From positions 1 to 10,178 of the forward strand of contig CAIRND010000610.1 of NCBI GenBank assembly GCA_903879825.1: a stretch of 10,178 bases of DNA. Direction: 5' to 3'. Source of the stretch: an uncultured Geobacteraceae bacterium (GTDB lineage Bacteria; Desulfobacterota; Desulfuromonadia; Geobacterales; Pseudopelobacteraceae). A program made the translations under genes and the position numbers. The notes under the pieces were generated by a model. That model was not told the origin of the DNA and searched no databases. It saw nothing but the letters and a program-made list of their open reading frames with translations. Of the stretch, positions 1 to 7,499 are shown piece after piece (positions within the stretch are counted from its first letter, which is position 1; every line of letters starts with the position of its first letter).

Positions 1-1070
1 CCACCGCCGCCGGTCAGGATGTTGTTACCGCTGTTGCCGGTAATAATATTGTCACCGTCATTACCGCTGCCGTTGATGTTGCTACTGCCGCTCAAGGTCA
101 GGTTCTCGACGTTGGCACCAAGTGTGTAGCTGATGCTGCTGATAACTGTATCATCACCTTCATTCAACTTCTCGACAACCACATCGCGGCTGCTATCCAC
201 AACATAGGTATCGTTGCCGACTCCCCCCACCATGGTGTCGTCGCCGGCTTTGCCGTCCAAGGTGTCATTGCCCGCGTAGCCGGTAAGGGTGTTGTTGCCG
301 CCGTTGCCGGTCAGCACGTTATCAAGCAGATTACCGCTGCCGCTATTAGAAGCGGTACCCAGCAGGGTCAGGTTTTCAACGTTATCAAAGAGCGTAAAGC
401 TGATCGTGCTTTTGATCGTATCGGTGCCGCTCATGCCGCTTTCAATAACTACGTCGGCTTCATTATCCACATAATAGGTGTCATCACCCGCAGCCCCCTG
501 CATGGTGTCTTTGCCGGCAGCGCCATTAATACTGTTATTGCCGCTATTACCGATGATATAGTTGTCCAGGCTGTTACCGGTGCCGTCGATATTTGCTGCG
601 TCAAGTAAAGCCAGGTATTCCACGTTTGCGCCAAGGGTATAGCTGATAGTGCTCCTGACGATATCCGTACCTTGATCGGCGGCTTCCACAACCTCATCGC
701 CAGCCTCCTCAACAATATACGTGTCATTGCCGGTGCCGCCCACCATACGGTCATTGCCGGCGCCGCCATCCAGAACATCATTGCCCGCATTGCCGGTCAG
801 GATGTTATTGCCGCTGTTGCCATATAATACGTTATCCAACTCATTACCGCTGCCGTTGATATCAGCGACTCCATCCAGGCGGATATTTTCGACATTTACG
901 CCGGCTGTGTAGCTGATGCTGCTCTGCACCGTATCAATGCCTTCTTTCGCCAATTCCACGACAACATCCCCGGCATTGTCAACCAGGTAGATATCGTCCC
1001 CGGCGCCGCCGGTCATTGTGTCCGCGCCCGCCCCTCCGTCGATAAAATCCATTTTATTGGTGCCGGTAAT
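1..1070 (-). repeat. Long-period RTX units, copies 3 to 6
   Basis: Four further copies of the composite unit run to the left edge. The Ile-Ser-Tyr/Phe anchor codons start near 911, 641, 398 and 128, giving steps of 270, 243 and 270 bases, that is 90, 81 and 90 residues. The consensus is GNDTYxVD, DVVxE, GxDTVxSSISYTLGANVENL, then GxGNxLDNxxxGNSGNN and one to three nonapeptides. The array probably continues beyond the window. Confidence 0.9.
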
Positions 1071-4000
1071 GGTGTCGTTGTTATCGGTACCGGTATAGGC
1101 GTTGCCAGACAGATAGACGAGGGCCGGATCTTCCGGCATGAAATAGTCGTAGTTGTCCTGCTCCAGAAAAAGGCGTTCAATCCGGTGTGAACCATCCGTT
1201 TTATAAAACTCGGCAATGGTGACTTTCAGGCCATCCACGGCACCTCCGTTGTTCAGACGGGAAATAACCAGGTTGTCATTGCCGGTATCACTGGTTTCAC
1301 GGCTGAATACCAAATCGGAAAACGCCACGTTGGCAAGGCGGATGGAATCGCTCGCGCCGCTGTCATCATTGATGATATCGACCCCGGAGCCTCCGGTGAC
1401 TGAAAAATCGAAGACATAGGTATCAGAGCCCCCTCCGTCATTGGACAACAGGTCGGTCAACAGATCGTTGCCCCCCCCACCGGTCATGGTATTATTGCCG
1501 CTATTGCCCATAATGGTGTTGTCGAGTTCGTTGCCGCTGCCGCTTAGATTGGCGCTGCCACCAAGCGCGAGTTTTTCAACGTTTGCGCCAAGTGTATAGT
1601 TGATCGAGCTTAAGACCATATCGTCGCCGCTATCCAGATTTTCGACAATGGTGACACCATCATTGCTGACCATGTAAGCATCATCGCCGGATCCGCCCCG
1701 CAGGGTGTCTGCGCCGCCGCCGCCATCAATATCATTGGCGGCGCTGTTGCCGTCAATAGTGTTGACACCGCTATTACCTTTCCCGTTTATGGCGTTGTTT
1801 CCGGTTAATATCAGGTTTTCGAGATTATCGCCCAGCGTGTAATCGATCGAGCTTTTAACCGTGTCGATCCCTTCGCCAGCCTTCTCCGTGACGACATCCC
1901 TGGTGCTGTCCACGCCATAGGTATCGTTGCCCAGGCCGCCGATCAGGGTGTCATCGCCATAGCCCCCGTCAAGAACGTTGTCGCCGGAGGTTCCGACAAG
2001 CAGATCTGAAAATGCCGAGCCGACAACATTTTGCATATTGGTGAAACTGTCCTGATTGTAGCCACCTGCCGCCACGTAACTCCGCACAGACCCATCGCCC
2101 AGCCGCACTTCCATGGCGTAGGTGTTGGCAGCGGCAATTTTATCAAACTCGGGCAAAACTGTGCCGGTCAGGTAGTCAGCATACTGCTGCTGAGTTGTTA
2201 TGGTTGCATCCAGATATTCGGAACCGACGCCGGAAAGATCCAGCGTATTAACCCCGGATCCGCCATCAAAGGTCGTCACATCGGTTGTATTTACTTTTGA
2301 TCGTGCGTACCTGAGTGCGTCATCGCCATCACCGCCGTAGAGCATATCGGCGCCGCCGCCACCGGCAAGGACATCGTTGCCGGCGCCACCGTACAACGTA
2401 TCGCTGCCGGCACCTCCCCGCAGAGTGTCATCTCCCGCTTCGCCATACAGACTGTCATTGCCCTCCCCGCCATCAATGACATCTTTGCCGTCGCCGCCAC
2501 GGATGGTATCGTTGCCCCCCCCGCCGTTCAGCAGGTTGTCGCCGGCAGAGCCGATAATAAAATCGTTGCCACCGCCCCCTGTTGCTCCTTCAATGTTGAG
2601 CAGGCTGTCGGTATTACTATCCGCCACCTGCGTGCCTGCAGCATAGGCGGTCTGCTGCAGGGTCGTAAATGCTTTGATCGTTTTTCCCTGGGCCAGGTTT
2701 ATCACCAGGCCGGTGCCGGCAACCAGCTGCCCGGCCGCATCAAGACCAGCCGTGCCGAAGCCGCCGTTTGCCGCGTTGTCAGCCGTCTCATAGTTTACAA
2801 AGTCAATACCTGCGCCGCCATCAATGATATTACGGCTCTTTTCGCCCTTCACAGAGGCGCCCTGCACTAAAAACATGTCAGCGCCGTCGCCGCCGTTCAA
2901 ATCATTGGCGCCGCTGCCGGCAATTATCACATCATCGCCGGCCAGCCCGCTGATGTTGTCATTGCCGTCACCGGTATAAATTATATTGCCTTTACTGTCG
3001 CCGATAACAGTGCTGTCGCAATTTGCCTCGCCCAACACGACCTGTTCCACACCGGTAGTTTTAATTTGTGCGGATATCTTCGTTGCGGCATCTTTAGTGG
3101 CGGTGATCCTCCCTTTGTTCATATCGTACAGCAGGCTATGCTGACCGGTCAGTCCGGTTGACATCATCAGGCTGTCACTCCCCGCACCGGCGTCAATGAT
3201 GCTCGACTGGCCATCCCTGACCGTAACCAGAATGGTATCATTGCCGGCACCGGTGGTGACGTAATTATTGGCCCCGTTGATCGCGATGGTGTCGTCAGCA
3301 GCTGTCCCAAGAATATAGGTGCTGACATTGCCACCATCGGCATTCTCAACCGACGTGAGGGTATACTTCTCAACGGCGGCAGCCACATCAAGACCGTCGA
3401 TCTTTTCCGGCGCCCGCACTGACGCTAATTGTCCGGAAGTGAGGTTTATAGCCGCCTGATACAGGGAGGAGACATTGTCACCCGTAACGGCGTTAAACGC
3501 ATTTTGAACCGTGACATCCCCATTCCTGCTGTATGCCGCGCCGTTGTTATCCCCTCCTATCAGTGTTACCCAGTCGCTTCCTGCGCCGCCATCAATGGTT
3601 GAATTAACGTCAACCGCGCCGTTTGAGCAGGAAAGTATAAACTGATCATCGCCAGCATCGCCAAACAGTTTATCGGTTTGGCTGTTCTGCATGAATTTCG
3701 TCGCATCAGCGGTATTTTTAGCTCCCCGTACGCCGCTGTCGTTAAAGATGACGTCATTGCCGGCGCCGCCATGAATAACGTCATCGCCGAGACCGCCATA
3801 AATGACATCGTTGCCAGCACCAGTCGTGACGGTATCGTTGCCGGCGCCCGCCGCAATGGTCATATCGTTTTTATAGCCACTGGCGGCAGTCACCGTGTCA
3901 TTGCCGGACGACAACCGTACCGTTTCAACGTTGATCAAACTGTCGGTGACCGTATATGTTTTTGTTTCCATCGCGATGGTGCGCCACTGTGTTACATACG

Positions 4001-6302
4001 TTTTCTTCCCTATATCCGCAGTTGATTCCGTTATCGATTCAACGGCTACCGAGGCGCCGATAAGCTCTTTCTTGACGCTGATATAACCGGAATCCGCACT
4101 CCCATCATTTTTTTGGCCGAGCGTTACAGAAACCTTTCCTTTTATATCGTTGTAATCAACCGTATCACTGCCCGATCCACCATCGGCTGTGTAGATGGCG
4201 GCGCCAAGAACCATCGTGTCATCACCCCCTCCCATAGAAAGATTCATTTTTAAACTTTCAAAGTGCGTAGCATCTTTCCAACCGGCAACGATATTGGTAA
4301 AATCGCCATAGGTGGACACCTCGCCGGCACGATCGGTGATCTTCCAACCGGTTCCACGTAAAACAGTTATATTGTTTTTAAAGCTGTTTTTTCCCGCACC
4401 GCTTTGGCTCCAGGTTTCCATGGCAGCCGACAACAGCGGCGAGGTGAAGGTAAAAGCCTGTCTGGTGACCGGAGCGCCGTAATTACCCAGGTTAATCTCT
4501 TCCACCGGCACTCCGTACGGGCTGCTCACCACAAAATTTTTCGGTGTGGCACCGTCGAAACCGGTATTTCTTTTAAACACATCAATCATGGCCTGACCGC
4601 TGCTTAAACCGGCCTGCGTTTTAGTCCGGCCGGCTTCAAGGCGCATCACCACATCAGAAAGCACTCCGGTAAAGGCGATAACCTGTTCACTGTTGGTACC
4701 ATTCAGCAGACGCTTGCAATACTCGCCGACATCTGTGCGGTAATCGGTCATGTAACGGGACAGATAGCCGGTGGCGTAATACGCCTCTCCCATATCGTTT
4801 CCAACAGCAAGTATCTCACGGCGCAGCCCCTCATATTTTGCTTCGATAACCCATTGCTGAATCGCCGCTATCAGAAAAGTGATTGCAATGACAAAAATCG
4901 CGACAACGGCAGTCACCCCGAAAGAGGCACCAGCAGTGGCCAGACCAACGATCATAACCGCTGCTACCACCGCAACAACCGCATTTGTAGCAATAACGGC
5001 AACTTTTACATCCTTGGCAACCTGCATAGCCGCCGCAAGATCAAGGTCACCATGATAGCCATAGGTAATTGAAGTATTCCCCATTTCATTGATCTTATCG
5101 ATAACCCGTTGCTCCTGAATCAGCGCGACCACACCCGTGGGACTGACGGCGGTCATTATGGCGCTCACCAACATCAGAGGCGGGCAGACAACGGAAAATA
5201 AACCGATAACCGCCGCAGTCATGCTGATAGCTATCTCCGCCTTTATAGCCTCTCTGGTTTCCGAGTCACTGGTATTCTCCAGATTATGACCCATGCTCAC
5301 GCCCTGAAGCACGGATGCCGCCACATTTATAACAGTCGCGCCAATTTGTAGTCCTCGTCCTAGCTGTGCGAATCTTTCACTTACTATTTGTCCATTCACG
5401 CCGACACTTTTTAATGTCGCAACGAACGCGAATCCTCTGATAAGGGAACTGGCGGTGGACAGGGCAGCGGCTGCCAAATTTATTCTGGCTATAATCATTT
5501 TATTTCTATTTGCGTCAGAATGCTTTACAGGATCCTCATCTATCATATTTGCATCAGTTAGCTTTAACGCCGCTACTGTCGTCGTGAGGGCGCCGATAGC
5601 GGCCGCGAAGAAGAATTGAAACACACTGATTTCGTTTTTGGAGGTTTCGTTTGGTTGGTTGTATGCCTTGGCTTCGTCCACAGTATATGCGGTGCCATCA
5701 GCCTTTAATTCACCGGCTATAACCTTGGTAAAGCTTGAGTAGGTATCAACTTTGTACGCGAGGGTAACACCATTAAGGATGGTCAGCGATTTCGCCGTTA
5801 TATCCACTATTGCCGCATTGCGTAGCACTTGATTAGATACACCTTTACTGTCAGGAGCTGCGATTAAATCCAGATACGTTTTTCCTGCAAAGAGAGTAGT
5901 CGCTAATCCCTGCATTGCGTAGAGAAGCGTCATGGCCGCAGCGGCGTCAGCAATGTTTTTGAAAGAGGGGCTAAGACCTATATTCGCTGCAGTGGCAGGT
6001 CTTGCTGCGTTTAAGTTAGCAAAGTCAACCATTCTTAGCGCTATAGATTCTATGCGGCTGGCAGTGCTGTAATAAGTGCTGTTGCTGGTTACCGCCGCAA
6101 ATTTGATCACTGTGTCTTTTTGGGTAGCAGGATCGAAATAATAAAACTTGAGTGTTCCGTCGGTATCGAGTTTAAATTTATAATCTTTCATTGAAGTGGA
6201 CGTCTGTTTGAAATCGCTCACATTAAACCAGTCAATCAGGCGGGTAACTGTTGGCAGGGTTGCCGGTGTGGTTGTAGCGGGTACGGTTGGTGTAGTTGCC
6301 AT
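1..6302 (-). CDS. Giant HlyA-type RTX toxin, 3' end beyond left edge
   Basis: The minus strand is open from the ATG at 6302 to the left edge: 2100 codons, no stop, frame checked at several points. E. coli HlyA has 1024 residues. The N-terminus is Thr/Pro-rich and has no signal peptide, as for type I secreted toxins. Hydrophobic segments at about 225-243, 360-395 and 431-485 fit the pore-forming domain. A stretch beginning AVSPTGVVALI (about 385) resembles AISPLSFLSIA of HlyA, and FTFTSPLLSAA resembles its LKFVTPLLTPG. Gly-Lys sites at K638 and K766 match the acylation lysines. Calcium-binding repeats start near 700 and fill the rest: scattered GGxGxDxxx blocks, ten nonapeptides at 1242-1331, a HlyA-like associated domain at about 1632-1721, and six longer 81- or 90-residue units. 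Four cysteines are unusual, since RTX toxins are mostly cysteine-free. Two runs of eight C occur on the plus strand (1471-1478, 2515-2522). It could also act in adhesion or against competitors; targets are unknown. Confidence 0.93.
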   Translation of the reverse strand, partial: MATTPTVPATTTPATLPTVTRLIDWFNVSDFKQTSTSMKDYKFKLDTDGTLKFYYFDPATQKDTVIKFAAVTSNSTYYSTASRIESIALRMVDFANLNAARPATAANIGLSPSFKNIADAAAAMTLLYAMQGLATTLFAGKTYLDLIAAPDSKGVSNQVLRNAAIVDITAKSLTILNGVTLAYKVDTYSSFTKVIAGELKADGTAYTVDEAKAYNQPNETSKNEISVFQFFFAAAIGALTTTVAALKLTDANMIDEDPVKHSDANRNKMIIARINLAAAALSTASSLIRGFAFVATLKSVGVNGQIVSERFAQLGRGLQIGATVINVAASVLQGVSMGHNLENTSDSETREAIKAEIAISMTAAVIGLFSVVCPPLMLVSAIMTAVSPTGVVALIQEQRVIDKINEMGNTSITYGYHGDLDLAAAMQVAKDVKVAVIATNAVVAVVAAVMIVGLATAGASFGVTAVVAIFVIAITFLIAAIQQWVIEAKYEGLRREILAVGNDMGEAYYATGYLSRYMTDYRTDVGEYCKRLLNGTNSEQVIAFTGVLSDVVMRLEAGRTKTQAGLSSGQAMIDVFKRNTGFDGATPKNFVVSSPYGVPVEEINLGNYGAPVTRQAFTFTSPLLSAAMETWSQSGAGKNSFKNNITVLRGTGWKITDRAGEVSTYGDFTNIVAGWKDATHFESLKMNLSMGGGDDTMVLGAAIYTADGGSGSDTVDYNDIKGKVSVTLGQKNDGSADSGYISVKKELIGASVAVESITESTADIGKKTYVTQWRTIAMETKTYTVTDSLINVETVRLSSGNDTVTAASGYKNDMTIAAGAGNDTVTTGAGNDVIYGGLGDDVIHGGAGNDVIFNDSGVRGAKNTADATKFMQNSQTDKLFGDAGDDQFILSCSNGAVDVNSTIDGGAGSDWVTLIGGDNNGAAYSRNGDVTVQNAFNAVTGDNVSSLYQAAINLTSGQLASVRAPEKIDGLDVAAAVEKYTLTSVENADGGNVSTYILGTAADDTIAINGANNYVTTGAGNDTILVTVRDGQSSIIDAGAGSDSLMMSTGLTGQHSLLYDMNKGRITATKDAATKISAQIKTTGVEQVVLGEANCDSTVIGDSKGNIIYTGDGNDNISGLAGDDVIIAGSGANDLNGGDGADMFLVQGASVKGEKSRNIIDGGAGIDFVNYETADNAANGGFGTAGLDAAGQLVAGTGLVINLAQGKTIKAFTTLQQTAYAAGTQVADSNTDSLLNIEGATGGGGNDFIIGSAGDNLLNGGGGNDTIRGGDGKDVIDGGEGNDSLYGEAGDDTLRGGAGSDTLYGGAGNDVLAGGGGADMLYGGDGDDALRYARSKVNTTDVTTFDGGSGVNTLDLSGVGSEYLDATITTQQQYADYLTGTVLPEFDKIAAANTYAMEVRLGDGSVRSYVAAGGYNQDSFTNMQNVVGSAFSDLLVGTSGDNVLDGGYGDDTLIGGLGNDTYGVDSTRDVVTEKAGEGIDTVKSSIDYTLGDNLENLILTGNNAINGKGNSGVNTIDGNSAANDIDGGGGADTLRGGSGDDAYMVSNDGVTIVENLDSGDDMVLSSINYTLGANVEKLALGGSANLSGSGNELDNTIMGNSGNNTMTGGGGNDLLTDLLSNDGGGSDTYVFDFSVTGGSGVDIINDDSGASDSIRLANVAFSDLVFSRETSDTGNDNLVISRLNNGGAVDGLKVTIAEFYKTDGSHRIERLFLEQDNYDYFMPEDPALVYLSGNAYTGTDNNDTITGTNKMDFIDGGAGADTMTGGAGDDIYLVDNAGDVVVELAKEGIDTVQSSISYTAGVNVENIRLDGVADINGSGNELDNVLYGNSGNNILTGNAGNDVLDGGAGNDRMVGGTGNDTYIVEEAGDEVVEAADQGTDIVRSTISYTLGANVEYLALLDAANIDGTGNSLDNYIIGNSGNNSINGAAGKDTMQGAAGDDTYYVDNEADVVIESGMSGTDTIKSTISFTLFDNVENLTLLGTASNSGSGNLLDNVLTGNGGNNTLTGYAGNDTLDGKAGDDTMVGGVGNDTYVVDSSRDVVVEKLNEGDDTVISSISYTLGANVENLTLSGSSNINGSGNDGDNIITGNSGNNILTGGG
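1141..1410 (-). other. HlyA-like repeat-associated domain inside the RTX region
   Basis: About residues 1632-1721 are not glycine repeats. IINDDSGASDSIRLANVAF parallels IIDDDGGKDDKLSLADIDF of HlyA, and HRIERLFLEQDN parallels HQIEQIFDKDGR. This is the haemolysin-type calcium-binding-related domain that in HlyA follows the last repeats near the C-terminus. Here more repeats follow it, so the protein looks like one HlyA-type repeat tail with a second repeat array added. Edges are approximate. Confidence 0.7.
1500..2010 (-). repeat. Long-period RTX units, copies 1 and 2
   Basis: Two copies of a composite unit lie here. Each has nonapeptides, then a GNDTYxVD-like strand, a D-V-V-x-E stretch, G-x-DTVxSS, I-x-YTLGxNxE-x-L, and a GxGN-x-x-xN linker. 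Their Ile-x-Tyr anchor codons start near 1841 and 1598, 243 bases (81 residues) apart. Copy 1 reads SSIDYTLGDNLENL and copy 2 SSINYTLGANVEKL. Confidence 0.85.
2310..2579 (-). repeat. Ten consecutive RTX nonapeptide repeats
   Basis: Residues 1242-1331 are ten uninterrupted nine-residue units of the form GGxGxDxLx, for example GGGGNDTIR, GGEGNDSLY and GGAGNDVLA. They occupy exactly 270 bases. Such repeats form a calcium-binding parallel beta roll that folds after export. The block ends with GGDGDDALR, followed by a non-repeat linker. Confidence 0.93.
4005..4007 (-). other. Predicted acylation site 2 (K766)
   Basis: This codon is the first Lys of DIGKKTYVTQWR, which lines up without gaps with SVGKRTEKTQYR of HlyA, the segment holding K690. 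The distance from K638 is 128 residues, against 126 between the two HlyA sites. K767 directly follows and could be modified instead. Confidence 0.6.
4389..4391 (-). other. Predicted acylation site 1 (K638)
   Basis: This codon is the Lys of SGAGK. Aligned by the neighbouring TSPLLSAAMETW and GWKITDRAGEV segments, it falls on the SGK of HlyA that carries K564. The shared Gly-Lys pair is the known common feature of HlyC target sites. Other lysines close by (K642, K654) are alternatives. Confidence 0.55.
4848..5632 (-). other. Pore-forming-type hydrophobic region of the RTX protein
   Basis: This part encodes about residues 224-485. It contains three hydrophobic stretches: FQFFFAAAIGALTTTVAAL near 225-243, SMTAAVIGLFSVVCPPLMLV near 360-380, continuing to about 395, and a long Ala/Val/Ile stretch at 431-485. 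In HlyA the membrane-inserting region is at about 238-410, so both place and character agree. One cysteine lies in the second stretch. The segment boundaries are by eye. Confidence 0.7.
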
Positions 6303-6308
6303 GATGAT

Positions 6309-6313
6309 CTCCC
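6309..6313 (-). promoter_or_regulatory. Ribosome binding site of the RTX toxin gene
   Basis: GGGAG lies six bases before the ATG at 6300-6302 on the minus strand, a good match and spacing for a Shine-Dalgarno site. It supports this start over the next in-frame ATG about 37 codons further in. Confidence 0.8.
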
Positions 6314-6355
6314 TTTTATATGATTGCAGGTCAGGTATCGGCAGTGCGGTGGCTG

Positions 6356-6919
6356 TTACTGCGCGGCAGGTTCCGCAGCGTTCGCCGTGGCTCTTTCGGC
6401 GGCCATCAGCTTGAAATCTTCCAGATATTCGTCAAATTTCTTTCTGGCTGCGGCTGCCGTAATATTCCGGCCGCGGAATTCAAAAACACGCGCAACACTT
6501 TTCCCCTGCTTGACCCGCAAGGAACGGGCGATGGCGTCCTGATGATACGACCCGCACATCTCTTTATACATGAGGGCGTTATGCCCAAAAGGCGCCAACC
6601 AATCGATAAACCACATCCGGTCACCGCTCGTCCAATCCGCCAGCTGCATCGCGTTGGGATCATCCAGATAGCGGCGCTCTGCGGCACGGTCCATATATGC
6701 CCAGGCGCAGTAGGCCACCGGAAAACCATCAGCCAGCAACAACGCATACTGCCCAGTTTCAATGGCAGGCACCGTGCTGTTCATCATGATGCGCAGCCGC
6801 CAGTTAAGATGCAGCTTCGAGGAATACCACAGCCACGAAACCATCCCCACTCGCTCAAACTTCTTTTCAGGCGAATCACCCTCACACGTTCCGGAAATCA
6901 TTTTTATTTCGACTGTCAT
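6356..6919 (-). CDS. hlyC: RTX toxin-activating lysine acyltransferase (HlyC family)
   Basis: This cytoplasmic enzyme moves a fatty acyl chain from acyl carrier protein to lysines of an RTX protoxin, which makes the toxin active. The 187-residue product matches HlyC (170 aa) along most of its length. MVSWLWYSSKLHLNW (26-40) parallels HVSWLWASSPLHRNW of HlyC. PAIETGQYALL, FPVAYCAWA, DWTSGDRMWFIDWLAPFG and the later VFEFRG stretch also correspond. The catalytic histidine is H37 (HlyC H23) and the second essential residue is D106 (HlyC D92); both are present. Differences are about 14 extra residues at the N-terminus and an alanine-rich C-terminal tail. The gene precedes the RTX gene by 53 bp on the same strand, the C-then-A order of hly, apx and lkt operons. 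The first ATG is chosen because of the G-run RBS. Antisense ORFs in this stretch are shadows. Confidence 0.96.
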   Translation of the reverse strand: MTVEIKMISGTCEGDSPEKKFERVGMVSWLWYSSKLHLNWRLRIMMNSTVPAIETGQYALLLADGFPVAYCAWAYMDRAAERRYLDDPNAMQLADWTSGDRMWFIDWLAPFGHNALMYKEMCGSYHQDAIARSLRVKQGKSVARVFEFRGRNITAAAARKKFDEYLEDFKLMAAERATANAAEPAAQ

Positions 6920-6922
6920 TTT

Positions 6923-6929
6923 CCCCCCG
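6923..6929 (-). promoter_or_regulatory. Poly-G ribosome binding site of the acyltransferase
   Basis: On the minus strand the sequence before the ATG at 6917-6919 reads CGGGGGGAAA. The run of six G can pair with the anti-Shine-Dalgarno sequence, though it sits only three bases from the start codon. It decides the start: the next in-frame ATG (6899-6901) is preceded by A-rich sequence without any such site. The homopolymer makes this site prone to length change. Confidence 0.6.
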
Positions 6930-6933
6930 TATT

Positions 6934-6951
6934 GTTCAAATCAAACTGAAC
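6934..6951 (-). promoter_or_regulatory. Small inverted repeat just upstream of the acyltransferase RBS
   Basis: GTTCA at 6934-6938 and TGAAC at 6947-6951 are perfect reverse complements with eight bases between them. The element ends five bases before the G-run that serves as ribosome binding site. It could be an operator half-site pair or a weak mRNA hairpin influencing translation, but five-base arms can arise by chance. Confidence 0.25.
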
Positions 6952-7019
6952 CTGGACATAATGGTTACTGAAAACTAAACTGGTGTGTGGCAAAAACGGT
7001 GTGGCGTTGTGTGAACAGA

Positions 7020-7390
7020 GATCGTTTTGAAAGTGTTTACATAAAATAAAATAATTTATATTAAAATCATCAATCGTAAGAAATCAAATGCACCTAAAAC
7101 AAAAAGAAATCAACTTAAATCTTACAATTATAATAATTTTTTATTCAGACGTTATGAAAAAATATACCGGTGTTTTTATCTGTCAATTTAACACATAATT
7201 TTGCAATATATACGGGATGTTAAGTTTTTTTTGGCCAATACATACCAAAATAATTCCTACTATAATAGTACGGATTATACTTAATATAAAACAGCATTCA
7301 TGTTAAACGGGAACATAAAAGACAAAGTACGTCTATATTGTTTCTCAAATTAAGTTACATATTTATGTATGTATACTAATCTTTTTTGTA
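7020..7390 (-). promoter_or_regulatory. AT-rich leader region upstream of the toxin genes
   Basis: No gene is seen here. The DNA is strikingly AT-rich compared with the coding regions on both sides and carries many A- and T-runs, as is common where nucleoid proteins silence horizontally acquired genes. It must contain the promoter of the acyltransferase-toxin pair, since the acnB terminator blocks read-through. Minus-strand candidates are weak. An exact TATAAT at 7274-7279 lacks a good -35. A pair TTGATT (7082-7087) and TAATAT (7058-7063) has an 18-base spacer but only four of six matches in each box. Small inverted repeats ATGTT/AACAT (7300-7316) and TACTAT/ATAGTA (7258-7270) could be operators. 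The ops/JUMPstart element of E. coli hly operons was not found. Confidence 0.4.
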
Positions 7391-7499
7391 ACAAGAATAT
7401 GATACATTACACGCCCGAAGGGCCAGAGGTCGGTTGTTTGGAACAATATGCGGTGGGAAAACCGTGGGGGGAAAGCAGTAAACCTGATATGGCATTTGA

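Noticed and set aside
449..790. Minus-strand ORF of 113 codons rich in Met/Ala/Pro, and similar ones along 1-3900
   Set aside because: They are other-frame readings of the RTX glycine-aspartate repeats; the repetitive codon pattern keeps several frames open.
1..2010. CRISPR-like or satellite DNA array
   Set aside because: The periodicity is in coding units of 27 bases with an open frame and RTX consensus, not identical repeats separated by unique spacers.
3678..4025. Plus-strand ORF of 115 codons
   Set aside because: It lies opposite the RTX repeats; its repetitive VIAGA/VIAET text is the complement of nonapeptide codons.
4389..4391. Idea that the first acylation lysine is replaced by arginine (R649)
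   Set aside because: That arose from aligning to a different HlyA lysine; the Gly-Lys context and the 126/128-residue spacing favour K638 and K766.
6320..6949. Plus-strand ORF of 209 codons opposite the acyltransferase
   Set aside because: It is antisense to a clear HlyC-family gene with conserved catalytic residues and resembles no family itself.
7408..7423. GCCC-GAA-GGGC hairpin as a second terminator
   Set aside because: The stem is only four pairs and no T-run follows on either strand.
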